This document shows, in pieces, positions 1-9,215 of a stretch of DNA of 64,000 nucleotides. The notes under the pieces were generated by a model that saw nothing but the letters and a program-made list of their open reading frames with translations, ran no database searches and was not told the origin of the DNA. Source of the DNA: Symbiodinium sp. CCMP2592. Taxonomy: Eukaryota; Sar; Dinophyceae; Suessiales; Symbiodiniaceae. The translations under genes were made by a program, and so were the position numbers. The stretch spans positions 434,001 to 498,000 of the forward strand of contig CAJNDT010004646.1 in NCBI GenBank assembly GCA_905221615.1. Direction: 5' to 3'. The stretch's first letter is position 1. Every line of letters begins with the position of its first letter.

Positions 1-542
1 TTCCTTGTTGCAGTGTTCAAGTCGAACCGAACTTGCTTTCGTTCTTGTTCCAGTTCAACCACAGCCAATTTTGCATCATCGCGGATCACTTCCTCATCCA
101 CCATGAACCTGGTGATGGCATTGTACTTCCCCTCGTGGTCAGCAACAATGTGTTTGAGACCTCCACCAAACTTAGTGACCATGGCGAGTATCTCCCCATA
201 GGGTTTGTCCATGTACTCCTCAGGAGCAGCAAGCAAGCAAGCTTTGAGGATTTCTCGGACTCGAATGGAAAGATCCCCTCCTGACGACAGATTTGCACAC
301 GTGAACAGCAAGACCAACGGAGGTGCTTTGAAAGCTGCCCATGTGCGAATGAGATCATTGTCGACCACTTTGTCTTTCGTAATCTTCGGCGGGAGCGAGA
401 CGCTCTGCGACGCATCCCCAGAATACATCTCCAGGAACTTGTGGAACTTCAGAAACGTTCGCATCATCCCACCAGACGGGAAAACTTCTTCGTGGTCCAC
501 TCCATCGAAGGCCAGCTCGTAGGCATTGTAGCTTTCAGCCAT
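1..542 (-). CDS. Partial unknown protein, runs off the left edge
   Basis: An open minus-strand frame starts at an ATG at 542-540 and stays open to the window edge, giving about 180 codons with no stop. The protein begins MAESYNAYELAFDGVDHEEV, then has a mixed helical, non-repetitive sequence and a Glu/Lys/Arg-rich end (VVELEQERKQVRF) that looks like the start of a coiled coil. I do not recognise the family. It lies 112 bases beyond the end of the last frame of the copia-like element, on the same strand, so it may be a further gene of that element, the Gag of a neighbouring element, or a host gene. The real ATG, lack of stops and ordinary composition argue that it is coding. The stop and any 3' LTR would be outside the window. 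Confidence 0.6.
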   Translation of the reverse strand, partial: MAESYNAYELAFDGVDHEEVFPSGGMMRTFLKFHKFLEMYSGDASQSVSLPPKITKDKVVDNDLIRTWAAFKAPPLVLLFTCANLSSGGDLSIRVREILKACLLAAPEEYMDKPYGEILAMVTKFGGGLKHIVADHEGKYNAITRFMVDEEVIRDDAKLAVVELEQERKQVRFDLNTATR

Positions 543-654
543 GGCTCGGGTTTCGGTCCTTCCTCCGTAGGAGGGAAGTCCCTACACCCTACTCGACTTC
601 ACGGTTCCGGGTTCTCCGTAAGAGGCACCCTTCCCCGATCCGTCTGGTCAGACC

Positions 655-1797
655 TTAGTTGTTCCTTAGTTGGGGCTGTCTAATAGCCCCTTCATCAGCG
701 TCTACACACTGATGTTGCTGCCATGCAATGTCCTCAGATTCATGTGCAACATGACTGACACTGACATGAGCTCGAACAAGGCTGCGAACATTCCTCGCAA
801 TTGACCGCCATGAAACATCAATGCGCTGCGACAAACTGTTCTTCGAATCATGGTCCAAGCAATCATTCAGTCTCACCACCAAACGGTCCGCTTCAGGCAT
901 GTTAGAGAACATGATCCTGCGTCCACCACCATCGCCATCAGCACCAACATGATCACCAACCTTAACCTTTGTCACCTTGCCACTTGAAACAAGAGCATGC
1001 AACTCTGGCCAAGACCAACATGAACATGAAGAAGGCATGTCAAGCGAAAAATAGACGTCGGAAAATTCCGCACACTTCTTCAGCAGGCGTTTGAGAGATT
1101 TCAAGACACTTCTGAAAACCTTGTACTTCCCACCAGAACGTTTTTCACCCCCCACGCAAGCCCCTTCACTACTTCCAGGACCAGCACCTGATCGCAAAAG
1201 CGATGCCACAAATAGCACAGGTGTGCGCAGGTCGTTCCGGCACGCATCCTTCATCGTACCGATAAGGCTATCCTCATCGGCCTTGGAGCTGATCAGCTCC
1301 TTGCAAGTTATGCGAGAGCAACCTTTAGTGGACTTAGGTACGGCGTAGCCGTTACCCAAGCCACAGAGGTCAACAATCATGCGGTCCGGCTTCCGTCCAC
1401 CAGCCTTCGACGGCATGGCTACCAATCTCCCATCGCCAGTTGCCTGAAATTTCAAGGCTTTAAGCAATCTCCTGGAGATTTGGCTAGTCAACTCGCATTT
1501 ATCAGATCGATCCTTAGCGTCCGAATCAGTCATGTGCAAATGTTTGGACGAGCACACATCAGACGACTTAGGATGCAGCGCGACGTTTGCGGCAATGTAC
1601 TCCCATTCATCCTTGCAGTAGCCGAGCTCAACGGCGGTTCCAGGAGACACAGGATCCCGAAATATATAACGTTGCCCGTGAGTGCATCCTTGGATCTTGA
1701 TGCTCTTCCACATGGCATCTTCCTGAAGTCCCTTATATTGCTTGGTTTCCTGGACTGGTACTCGAGGAGGCACTTCGATGATGATTTGGAACCCCCA
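655..1797 (-). CDS. Element 1 accessory region, C-terminal part (unknown function)
   Basis: A frame of roughly 375 codons ends at 655. It has no ATG at its left end (the codon at 1773 is GTG), and its frame stays sensible upstream of that codon, so it continues the preceding frame after a shift near 1770-1800. Visible features are a stretch beginning GCTHGQRYIFRDPVSPGTAV, Cys-rich patches (SSCSCWSWPEL) and a run of basic residues (SLKRLLKKC). I cannot assign a known domain. It lies directly downstream of RNase H on the same strand and is much larger than the short tail of a normal copia Pol, so it looks like an extra module carried by this element family. It could also be a captured host fragment. 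No catalytic motif is apparent. Confidence 0.6.
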   Translation of the reverse strand, partial: WGFQIIIEVPPRVPVQETKQYKGLQEDAMWKSIKIQGCTHGQRYIFRDPVSPGTAVELGYCKDEWEYIAANVALHPKSSDVCSSKHLHMTDSDAKDRSDKCELTSQISRRLLKALKFQATGDGRLVAMPSKAGGRKPDRMIVDLCGLGNGYAVPKSTKGCSRITCKELISSKADEDSLIGTMKDACRNDLRTPVLFVASLLRSGAGPGSSEGACVGGEKRSGGKYKVFRSVLKSLKRLLKKCAEFSDVYFSLDMPSSCSCWSWPELHALVSSGKVTKVKVGDHVGADGDGGGRRIMFSNMPEADRLVVRLNDCLDHDSKNSLSQRIDVSWRSIARNVRSLVRAHVSVSHVAHESEDIAWQQHQCVDADEGAIRQPQLRNN

Positions 1798-2600
1798 CGA
1801 CGCCGCTCTGCGCGCAATTCTTTGGACGACCTCCCCCCATGGGTAGTCGTCCGCAATTTGCCCTTTTCGGGGTTGTCAGCGATTTTCCGACTCAGCCACG
1901 AATTCTTGCCCAACACCCCTGCACCAATGAAGATTACGGAGTTAGGGTTGTCTTTCCTTGCTTGCACCACATCAAAGATGTAGGCGCACATGGCGTCGTC
2001 AACTTCTCGCCCCATACTCAGAACATTTACTTGCAGCCCAGGGTCGTAGTGAGAATCGGGAGCATGCTGGGCGATGCAATCCTTGCCTGGAGCATACTCG
2101 TTCCACCAGTTCTCCTCATCGACTCCTATCAATGTCCATACCGTCACTGCCTTTGGAGCATCTTTGATAGTGATACGGTACTTCCACCGGCTGTAAGGAT
2201 TCTTGTAAGCATGGACCAACCTTCCATCGTGGTCGAGGAATTGGATCACCAGACCCTCCTTGGGCTTGTTTTCGGCGAAATTGACCACGTGAGGCACAAT
2301 TGCTCCATCATATCCTTGATATTCCTTTTTCTGTTCCGCCGCATCATGCCATACATCTTCGTACACCGACGACCATTGGTCATAACCAAATTGAGAGGCT
2401 TGACTTTTGGACTGGCCGTTGAAACAAAATCCCTGGTGTAATGTAAAGCCCTGGTACCCCCCATGGATGGCACGCGCCAGTGTGACAACCACCGCTCGCC
2501 ATTTGGCGGGCAGGGCGCGCACATAAGACTGGCCTAGAGGCGGTTCAGGAATAGGCAAAAACGGCGGCGCAAGGACGTCCGCAATGGCAGCGGGGCGCAA
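1530..2600 (-). CDS. Element 1 accessory region, N-terminal part (unknown function)
   Basis: A 356-codon frame follows the RT-RNase H frame with a shift in the short overlap near 2534-2600. The first codon listed is TTG, so it is not an independent start. The sensible protein runs from 2600 to about 1790 and includes GLVIQFLDHDGRLVHAYKNP, WTLIGVDEENWWNEYAPGKD and NSVIFIGAGVLGKNSWLSRK. The last is a hydrophobic strand followed by a Gly-rich turn, reminiscent of nucleotide-binding folds, but not enough to name one. After about 1790 the reading in this frame turns Arg/Ser-rich and the sense continues in the next frame. It is unrelated by eye to integrase, RT or RNase H. Whether it is translated as a Pol extension or separately cannot be seen. 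Confidence 0.6.
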   Translation of the reverse strand: MRPAAIADVLAPPFLPIPEPPLGQSYVRALPAKWRAVVVTLARAIHGGYQGFTLHQGFCFNGQSKSQASQFGYDQWSSVYEDVWHDAAEQKKEYQGYDGAIVPHVVNFAENKPKEGLVIQFLDHDGRLVHAYKNPYSRWKYRITIKDAPKAVTVWTLIGVDEENWWNEYAPGKDCIAQHAPDSHYDPGLQVNVLSMGREVDDAMCAYIFDVVQARKDNPNSVIFIGAGVLGKNSWLSRKIADNPEKGKLRTTTHGGRSSKELRAERRRGGSKSSSKCLLEYQSRKPSNIRDFRKMPCGRASRSKDALTGNVIYFGILCLLEPPLSSATARMNGSTLPQTSRCILSRLMCARPNICT

Positions 2601-5600
2601 ATGCCCCGCACGGGATGGTACTGAAACACAGCACGCTCCACGTAGCGGTCGAACTTGCCCGGTGTGTCAAGGATAGCAGCACGATCCTCCATCTGGTGCC
2701 ACTGCCCTTCACGAAGAATCCAAGTCGACCGAAGGTAACGACCAGGCGGCAACGCGGAAGGCGGCCCCCGCAACATGCGCGGGAACTTGACAACCAGGAT
2801 GGGGTCCACACTGTCATGTTCTTGCAAGCCTTCCTTACTCGACAATCCAGCGCGATACAACACCTGAGGGAGGATCGGCGTCTGCGTGTAAGGAAAACAA
2901 GGCACCTCGCTCTTGAACGAGTAGTGCTGCTGACCCTTCTCATCCGTACTTTGGGAATGAGTAGGTCGCATCAGATCCATAATCTCTTGGGAGCCAATGA
3001 GATCCGGCGGAAAAATGTTGATGAGCTGACACGCATGTGTCCAGGACACGGAATCCTTGAACGACTTGGTGTGTATGTCCGCGGACATCTTGGCAGTGAC
3101 CTCGTAGGCAAGAGAAACGTAACCTTCCTGAAAGATAGAATGCATCCATCCAATGCAGATACCGTGGGTACGTTCCAAGTGACGCATAGTCGGATTCTTG
3201 CCCGTGCGAATCACCCCGATCATGGTCTGGTTGTCGTCGTAGAAGACGAAGTTGGGGTCTTGCCCCCCAAGCTGCTGCCACAACGTGATAGCAGGCAATC
3301 CAAGACGTGACATGGCAAAGTCGGCCGCGACAATCTCGGCCTCAGGTGTGGAATGACTCAAGCATCCCTGCCTTTTGCTAAGTCCCGCCAAGGGAAATCG
3401 TGTGTGAGAACCTTGAATGTGCAAGTGAGCACCGGAGGTAGATTTCAAACTTTCTCCACAACCTGCATAGTCCGCATCTGCAAACAGCCCGATGGACGAG
3501 TCCTCCAAGGAGTTCCCGACCCATCCAATCATCATGTGATGTTTGGACTGGTGCACATAGGCCATGAGATGATGAAGAAGAGCATCCTCCTTCTTGGTCC
3601 ATTTCGTGATCTTGCGTGCGAGATTGTTGATACTTCGCAGAAGATCAAAGCGGCAAATGCGCGCGGCATAAAGCAATTTCATGAGAATGCTGGCTGCCTG
3701 CGGAGCAAGTGCGCCGCGATTGGCCTCGTTGATTTCCTCTTCCTCGGGCGCCTTGGGAATAGGTGGAGGCGGAACGAGCCGACCATCCTTATCAACAGGC
3801 ATGGTGTGTCCACACCACGTGCATCGATGGCTTTTACCTGACTGTGCCGGAGCGCGAGCTGGGTGATTCTTAGTCTCCTCAGCCGGACTCGGCGATGGTA
3901 CCGTCTTGAATTTTGTCGGATCGAACCCAGTCACGTCGCAGTACTTCTTGACTGTCATGTCCAGGTACGTCTCCATGTCGTAGGTAACGGTCTGCACCTT
4001 CGTTTTGTCATGCAACGTTGCCTCGCCCTTGGAGATGCGACAACCCAGATACAAGCCCAGCGGCGTTTCTTCTTCCAATCGAAGTTCTTGGCGCAGCATG
4101 TCCCAACCCTTGGGTAGATTCTCTTTGGGTCCTGCCATCTTGAGATCATCCACGTAGATGACAAGTAAGAGCTTCATTTGCGGGTGGAAATACAATGATG
4201 GCCATTCATCGCCAATCGGCTTGAACCCTACTTTCTGTACCGCGGTGTGGCAATGTTGTTCCCACATGGTTCCTGCGTCAGGATGTCCATACAGAGCTTT
4301 GATCAGGCGGCATACCGGCCTACGGAATTTGTGCCGTTTCGCAGATGGATGCCAGGCTTCATCAGGCAGTTCAACCCAACACGGAGTGCCCGACAATCTA
4401 GCCTGAATGTATGCTTGGATAGCATCCGCCATCTGGACATCGTTGCCAGGAAGACATCCGTAATAATCTGCCCATCGTGAGGCGTCAAACGTAGCCGGGG
4501 AATTCCCCAAATCCTGAAACAATGCGGCTTCCATATTCTGGTCTTTGACCTGATCACCGAGTAGTACACCTCGCCCCTTGAACTTCCTGGCAGGATCGTC
4601 CTCTTTGAGCTGATAGTTCTTCTCGTAGATCAGTCCGTGTACTCGCGCCATATGTACTTTCTCACCTTTCTTCTTTGCCTCGGCGACGACGTCGTCATAT
4701 TCACGCGTAGTTGAGAAGTCAAACACTTCTTGGTCCCACAATCCCTTCCATTCTTTCATGAAAGCTTCCATGGCCTTGGGATTGTTGATCATCTCTTTGC
4801 GTGTGACGGGTCGAGTGACCATGGCATTGAAGCACGATCCTCCTGCATGATTCTTTTCCCGATGTACGTTTCTGTGAGAAGTCGTACACGGCATAGAAGG
4901 AATCCAGTTATCATCCATGACCATATGCGCCGGAACGGCCGGCACGACATCTGCCAAGAATTGTTCTTGTGTATATTGATCCACATAGGACTGTGCCCAT
5001 GACCAACCATCGTCGTCGTCAACGGTCACGTTGAGTTGCAGATCAATTTCTTCACACGGGACAATCTTGGGAAAGATCATGTTGTCCAAAGCCTTGGTGA
5101 CTATCTTCTTTCCTATCACAGCCTTCTTCCGGTCTTTCTTGGCAACTCGAGCTTTGTCTCGCTTTTCTTTCTTGTATGCTGCCTTCTTCTCCGCTTCGCT
5201 CATCTTCTTCCATGCTTCCGGAGAATAAGAATGGATAGGTCGCCGTGTAGGAAGAGTTCGTCGACCATCACTTCGGATCTTGTACGGAACTCCCCTTTTG
5301 TCGATCTTGCAAGCTTCACCGTCATCGGTAAGATATACAATGCCGTCTCCTTTCTTCCCCGTACTCCAATGTTCAATCTCCTCGGGAGCCAACTTCTTTT
5401 CTTTCAAGATCTTGATAATCTCTCCAGGTTCTTCGATGTCTCCTTCGGGGATGAGTCTACCGGTTGGACCGACTTCGCGGGGCGATCGCCGATCTTTCCC
5501 AGTGACCTTTGGTTCAGAAGGAGGCGGTGCTGCACGTAGACCCAGCTCTTCATCTAGTTCTTCGAGTCTTTTGTCTCCTATGGCATCGATAGCTTCATGT

Positions 5601-6112
5601 TCTGCTGACTTGAAGACTTCGCCGAGCGGCTCCGTCTCAATGTCAGATGGATCTATGTCCTGTAAGTCAGGATCTTCTCCGGGATCCGGTGGAGGAAGAA
5701 GACCATCTTGATCATCATCATCCCCGTCATCACCATCTCCTCCAGGCGGACCGTCACCACCGTCATCGACGTCTTTTATCTCCTTGCCAGCGAGGTCAAC
5801 GTTGTCCCTGAGTCCCTCAATGGTTGAATTCATCCTTTCGTACTCGGCTTTCAGGGGAAACGTTATCTCCTCTGGGAAGTAGATAACTTCTGTCTCGTAC
5901 GGTCTCATCAACTTCCTGGGAACAGATGCGTCCATCGACAAGTTCGCGTTGGCAAATTCCTTCATATCCCAAACGCGATACTTCTTGGACCATCCCTTGA
6001 CCAGCAGTGATGATGTATCCGGCGAAAATGCCTGGAATCCCCTTTGGATCGAATTTGTTGCCGTATGTCTTCGGCCTTGTGTCCGTCGGCTTGAAGAAGA
6101 CTTTGGCACCAA
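2534..6112 (-). CDS. Element 1 Pol: reverse transcriptase and RNase H
   Basis: A 1192-codon frame whose first codon (TTG at 6112) is not a real start. It continues the integrase frame after a one-base break near 5993, where the sequence AGQG should run into WSKKYRVWD. An acidic Asp/Gly/Pro linker lies at about residues 110-160 and a Lys-rich stretch at about 290-340. The RT domain at about 470-720 has the catalytic VIYVDDLKMAG near residue 650 (about 4146-4170). RNase H at about 870-1000 has LFADADYAG near residue 874, then a conserved Glu (STPEAEIVAAD) and a later Asp (VFYDDNQTM), the layout of copia RNases H. About 130 residues beyond RNase H run to the stop. RT would copy the element RNA and RNase H would degrade the template. 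It looks intact within this frame, but the element as a whole is interrupted. Confidence 0.93.
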   Translation of the reverse strand: MVPKSSSSRRTQGRRHTATNSIQRGFQAFSPDTSSLLVKGWSKKYRVWDMKEFANANLSMDASVPRKLMRPYETEVIYFPEEITFPLKAEYERMNSTIEGLRDNVDLAGKEIKDVDDGGDGPPGGDGDDGDDDDQDGLLPPPDPGEDPDLQDIDPSDIETEPLGEVFKSAEHEAIDAIGDKRLEELDEELGLRAAPPPSEPKVTGKDRRSPREVGPTGRLIPEGDIEEPGEIIKILKEKKLAPEEIEHWSTGKKGDGIVYLTDDGEACKIDKRGVPYKIRSDGRRTLPTRRPIHSYSPEAWKKMSEAEKKAAYKKEKRDKARVAKKDRKKAVIGKKIVTKALDNMIFPKIVPCEEIDLQLNVTVDDDDGWSWAQSYVDQYTQEQFLADVVPAVPAHMVMDDNWIPSMPCTTSHRNVHREKNHAGGSCFNAMVTRPVTRKEMINNPKAMEAFMKEWKGLWDQEVFDFSTTREYDDVVAEAKKKGEKVHMARVHGLIYEKNYQLKEDDPARKFKGRGVLLGDQVKDQNMEAALFQDLGNSPATFDASRWADYYGCLPGNDVQMADAIQAYIQARLSGTPCWVELPDEAWHPSAKRHKFRRPVCRLIKALYGHPDAGTMWEQHCHTAVQKVGFKPIGDEWPSLYFHPQMKLLLVIYVDDLKMAGPKENLPKGWDMLRQELRLEEETPLGLYLGCRISKGEATLHDKTKVQTVTYDMETYLDMTVKKYCDVTGFDPTKFKTVPSPSPAEETKNHPARAPAQSGKSHRCTWCGHTMPVDKDGRLVPPPPIPKAPEEEEINEANRGALAPQAASILMKLLYAARICRFDLLRSINNLARKITKWTKKEDALLHHLMAYVHQSKHHMMIGWVGNSLEDSSIGLFADADYAGCGESLKSTSGAHLHIQGSHTRFPLAGLSKRQGCLSHSTPEAEIVAADFAMSRLGLPAITLWQQLGGQDPNFVFYDDNQTMIGVIRTGKNPTMRHLERTHGICIGWMHSIFQEGYVSLAYEVTAKMSADIHTKSFKDSVSWTHACQLINIFPPDLIGSQEIMDLMRPTHSQSTDEKGQQHYSFKSEVPCFPYTQTPILPQVLYRAGLSSKEGLQEHDSVDPILVVKFPRMLRGPPSALPPGRYLRSTWILREGQWHQMEDRAAILDTPGKFDRYVERAVFQYHPVRGICAPLPLRTSLRRRFCLFLNRL

Positions 6113-9100
6113 AGGGTATGGCTTTTCCCTCGAAGTCCTTTCCAGTCATTCGCTTCCATGCTGAATCACCATCGCCCTCCACGTCTTCAACGTTGAGGTT
6201 CTGCATCACGCAATTAAGCGCAAAGGACCAGTATTGAGCGGGCAATCCGGCGTGTAGCATGGATGCTGCGACTGTGTTGATCACTTCTTGATTTGATCGT
6301 TCAGCGAGTGAATTGTTACTGGGTTTCCCTGGAAGGGAATGATCAATCACGATCTTCAACTGTGCCATAGCTGAATCGAACTCTGGTGCTTCATCACTGT
6401 ACGCCATATGAATCTTGCGTCTTCCCATGAGGCGTCTGATGGCCATGACGACTTCGTCAGTGCTCCTTGAAGCCGTGGGAATTGCTGCAATCATTTTGGT
6501 GGCGATGTCCCTGATGACTAGAACTTCACGTGCACCGTCATCGAGTCCAATGCCTGCTTCGGCGGCCTTGCGCATGTCAAGAAAGTCGAACGTCACAAGA
6601 TCTCCCCAGTGTTTGATCACACGTTGAAATGCACCTCGTTGTGTTCGCAAGTGCTTCATCTTCGCGCGTATGCACGATTCGCAATATGGATTGCGGTAGC
6701 GATGAGTACACAGATGTGCCAATGTCTTAGCTTCGGCTTTCAGTGTTCCGACTCTGGCCTTGCGGCTCGGCGCACCGTCGCCTTCCACATCAATGATCAC
6801 CTCATCGTCACCATCCAATGGAATTTCACCCACTCCTTTTCCTTCGTCGTCGTCCGGAGGGCGTCCGGCCTCGGACTCTGGTACTTCTTCTATAGGAGGT
6901 TCTTGGGGTTCAGGATCAGGAGGTCGTTCATGATCATCACCTTCTTCTTCTGCTTCGATCTCGCCCGGTGCAGCTTCAGCGGCAGCTGCGACGCTGACGT
7001 CAACATTGCCCGCTGTCAACGCACCCTTGAAGATTTCGGTGATCGCTTTGGCCTCCGGATCATCATGAACCAATGACTTGGAACTCCCGGCACGAACGTA
7101 CGGGATGTCACCGTTCACGAACAGAGATATTCTCTTGCCCTGCGGGTTGATCATGAATGGTTCCCTTCCGGGAGGCCACACAAACCCGTAGTTGAAGTTC
7201 ATACATCTCTTGCCTATGGAAAGCACCGACGGCGTGTCGTCCAACACATAAGCGTTGATCGGTTCCTCGAACGACTCAGTCTGGAAGTTCGACACGAGAT
7301 CGGTATCGGTGATTCCATTGGCTGTCTGAAATGATATGGGCTCTGGAGTCACGAGTGTTTCGAGACTGTGCTTCTCGATCTTCTTCTGAGATATGAGGTC
7401 ATGACCACATCCAGTGTCCATGAGAAACTTGATCTTCTTCTTAAGGATGACTGGTTGAACCATGCATTTGAATAAGCCTTGATTGATGATCCGTTTGCTG
7501 TGTGCAGCATCGAGTTCGCGCTCAACGATGGAATCCTCACCGTCGTAGAACGAAACTTCTTCCACTCGAGACGTTCCTGGGATTCGTACGAATGAAACTC
7601 GATCTCCGCATTGATCATCATCGTCGTCAACCATATCTCTCATGATCTGTGCCCTCAATCTCGCTTTGTGCTTGGCGAATTCCAAGCTCACAGCGCGATC
7701 CTCATCATTGACAAACGCTTCCATGTCGACGTACTTCACCTTCCGCTCTTTGTCTTTCTTCGATCGTCTCGGACACGAAGAAATGAACTTCACGTCATTG
7801 GCAAATGTCACATTGCGCTTTGTCACTTTTCGGGTCGACGTAGTCGTTCCCGAGGATTCGTCATCTGTTGAACAATCCGAATCAGCGTCGCTGTCAACGG
7901 ATGGACAATCTGACTCCTCCTCATCTTGTTTTGAAGATCGCTTCCATATAGCCGGAGCTGATGGATTCCACCTTCGACACAATCTGATGGCGGGTGCAGC
8001 AGGGAGTGCCTTGGCCTTGGCATTCGGCTTCGCTGGAGCTGCCTTCGCTTCGGATTTGGCTTTAGCTTTTGCCTTTGGTTCCGGAGCTGGGGTAGCTGCT
8101 GCCTCATGCTTGAAAGGACAATTCTCTCTTGAGCACGAGCCTGTGTTCTTGAACGAGTAGCAAATCCTGTTTCCTCCTCCTCCAGATGGACTTGGAGTTC
8201 TCGTCCTCGGCGTGAAGGGTCGTTCTGGAGTCTTCTTCGAGTGACTGAATGGACACTTATCGCCATTTCGACACCCTGCATCTGTGAAATGGAACTTGCA
8301 GCGGATTTGCTTCTTGCTTTTGTCACCTCTGTTGTCCGCTGACTCACTCCTCGTCTTCTTCTTGGGCTTCGGCTTGGTCTTCGCATGACTCTTCGCTTTG
8401 CTTTGAGGTAGTACAGGTGTTGCTTTGTCCGGCTTGGTCGGCGAAGCCTTGACCTTTGCGGATGGAGCTGCGTTAGGCGTAGGTTTCTCGGGTACCTTGG
8501 CCGGTGCAGCAAGCAAATCCTTGCCCTCAAGCATCTGACGCAAGCCAATTTGAGTCTGAGTGAGATTTGACTGTTCTCGTTTCCGCATGATGGTACGATC
8601 AATGATCTTCATCAGGTTGTCGTACGATCGATCTTCATGATTGTAGGGCAGGTGTTCATAGTGCATGCCCAAGTCCATTTTCATTGCGGGCGAGTCCTTG
8701 ATCTTGCTGTACAAGCAATCACGGAGAGCTGTTTTGGATGGAATGTCCTCTGGTCTCATCCGTCCCAGAACTTCCAACCACGTCTGCTTGAACGTATGAA
8801 GCTTGTTGTCGCCTTGGTACTGGAGCTTCACCAAATACTCAAGAGTGATGATCATGTCAAGACGATCATGCGTTCGAAAACTTTCGTACATCATCGCAAT
8901 GACTTGTCGTCCTTTGATGATCTTCACGTCAGGCCTGCTGATGTAATCGTTGGCCTTCCGGTTCACCTCGAGGTACAGGTCAGCTGATTTGTCACCACCG
9001 GCACGTAGCATTGCGACCATGGCGATCCCCAATTTGACGTCGATGCTCTTGAACTTCTTGTGTCCTGAATCATTCAATGCTTCGACATCAGGGAATGGGT

Positions 9101-9215
9101 TGAACGCTGGTGCCAGCCATAACATCCAGTCCTCATGATGTGGGTCGGCTGATGCCCCTAAGACATTGCCGTGCACACAGATCGCCAGTTGTTGAGATGA
9201 GTGAGAGTAGGCCAT
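5817..9215 (-). CDS. Element 1 Gag core with CCCH zinc fingers, protease and integrase
   Basis: A 1132-codon frame. Residues 15-230 are a helical capsid-like Gag domain. Two CCCH fingers lie at about 306-325 (CKFHFTDAGCRNGDKCPFSH) and 350-370 (CYSFKNTGSCSRENCPFKH) among Lys/Pro/Ala-rich linkers. An aspartic protease signature, FLMDTGCGHDLIS, is at about 597. The integrase starts at about 830 with a His-His-Cys-Cys finger (HLCTHRYRNPYCESC) and continues with catalytic acids in TFDFLDM, AYSDEAPEF and LAERSNQEV. The ATG at 9215 is probably not the original start: its first 16 codons are out of frame with the family pattern, and one missing base at about 9166-9168 would join NNWRSVCTA of the upstream frame to NVLGASADP here. 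Integrase C-terminal sense ends near 5993, after which this frame reads nonsense to 5817. Confidence 0.93.
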   Translation of the reverse strand: MAYSHSSQQLAICVHGNVLGASADPHHEDWMLWLAPAFNPFPDVEALNDSGHKKFKSIDVKLGIAMVAMLRAGGDKSADLYLEVNRKANDYISRPDVKIIKGRQVIAMMYESFRTHDRLDMIITLEYLVKLQYQGDNKLHTFKQTWLEVLGRMRPEDIPSKTALRDCLYSKIKDSPAMKMDLGMHYEHLPYNHEDRSYDNLMKIIDRTIMRKREQSNLTQTQIGLRQMLEGKDLLAAPAKVPEKPTPNAAPSAKVKASPTKPDKATPVLPQSKAKSHAKTKPKPKKKTRSESADNRGDKSKKQIRCKFHFTDAGCRNGDKCPFSHSKKTPERPFTPRTRTPSPSGGGGNRICYSFKNTGSCSRENCPFKHEAAATPAPEPKAKAKAKSEAKAAPAKPNAKAKALPAAPAIRLCRRWNPSAPAIWKRSSKQDEEESDCPSVDSDADSDCSTDDESSGTTTSTRKVTKRNVTFANDVKFISSCPRRSKKDKERKVKYVDMEAFVNDEDRAVSLEFAKHKARLRAQIMRDMVDDDDDQCGDRVSFVRIPGTSRVEEVSFYDGEDSIVERELDAAHSKRIINQGLFKCMVQPVILKKKIKFLMDTGCGHDLISQKKIEKHSLETLVTPEPISFQTANGITDTDLVSNFQTESFEEPINAYVLDDTPSVLSIGKRCMNFNYGFVWPPGREPFMINPQGKRISLFVNGDIPYVRAGSSKSLVHDDPEAKAITEIFKGALTAGNVDVSVAAAAEAAPGEIEAEEEGDDHERPPDPEPQEPPIEEVPESEAGRPPDDDEGKGVGEIPLDGDDEVIIDVEGDGAPSRKARVGTLKAEAKTLAHLCTHRYRNPYCESCIRAKMKHLRTQRGAFQRVIKHWGDLVTFDFLDMRKAAEAGIGLDDGAREVLVIRDIATKMIAAIPTASRSTDEVVMAIRRLMGRRKIHMAYSDEAPEFDSAMAQLKIVIDHSLPGKPSNNSLAERSNQEVINTVAASMLHAGLPAQYWSFALNCVMQNLNVEDVEGDGDSAWKRMTGKDFEGKAIPFGAKVFFKPTDTRPKTYGNKFDPKGIPGIFAGYIITAGQGMVQEVSRLGYEGICQRELVDGRICSQEVDETVRDRSYLLPRGDNVSPESRVRKDEFNH
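5990..5996 (-). other. One-base frame break between integrase and RT
   Basis: On the minus strand, GGT CAA GGG ATG GTC reads G-Q-G-M-V in the integrase frame. Dropping the single A at 5993 gives GGG TGG TCC AAG, reading G-W-S-K-K, which continues straight into the RT frame. The upstream frame loses sense at this point and the downstream frame gains it, so this is the crossover. I see no slippery heptamer or following stem-loop, so an inserted base is more likely than programmed frameshifting. Confidence 0.7.

Noticed and set aside
672-690. GGGGCT...AGCCCC hairpin near the end of element 1
   Set aside because: The stem is only six base pairs inside a coding frame, and a bacterial-type terminator is not expected here.
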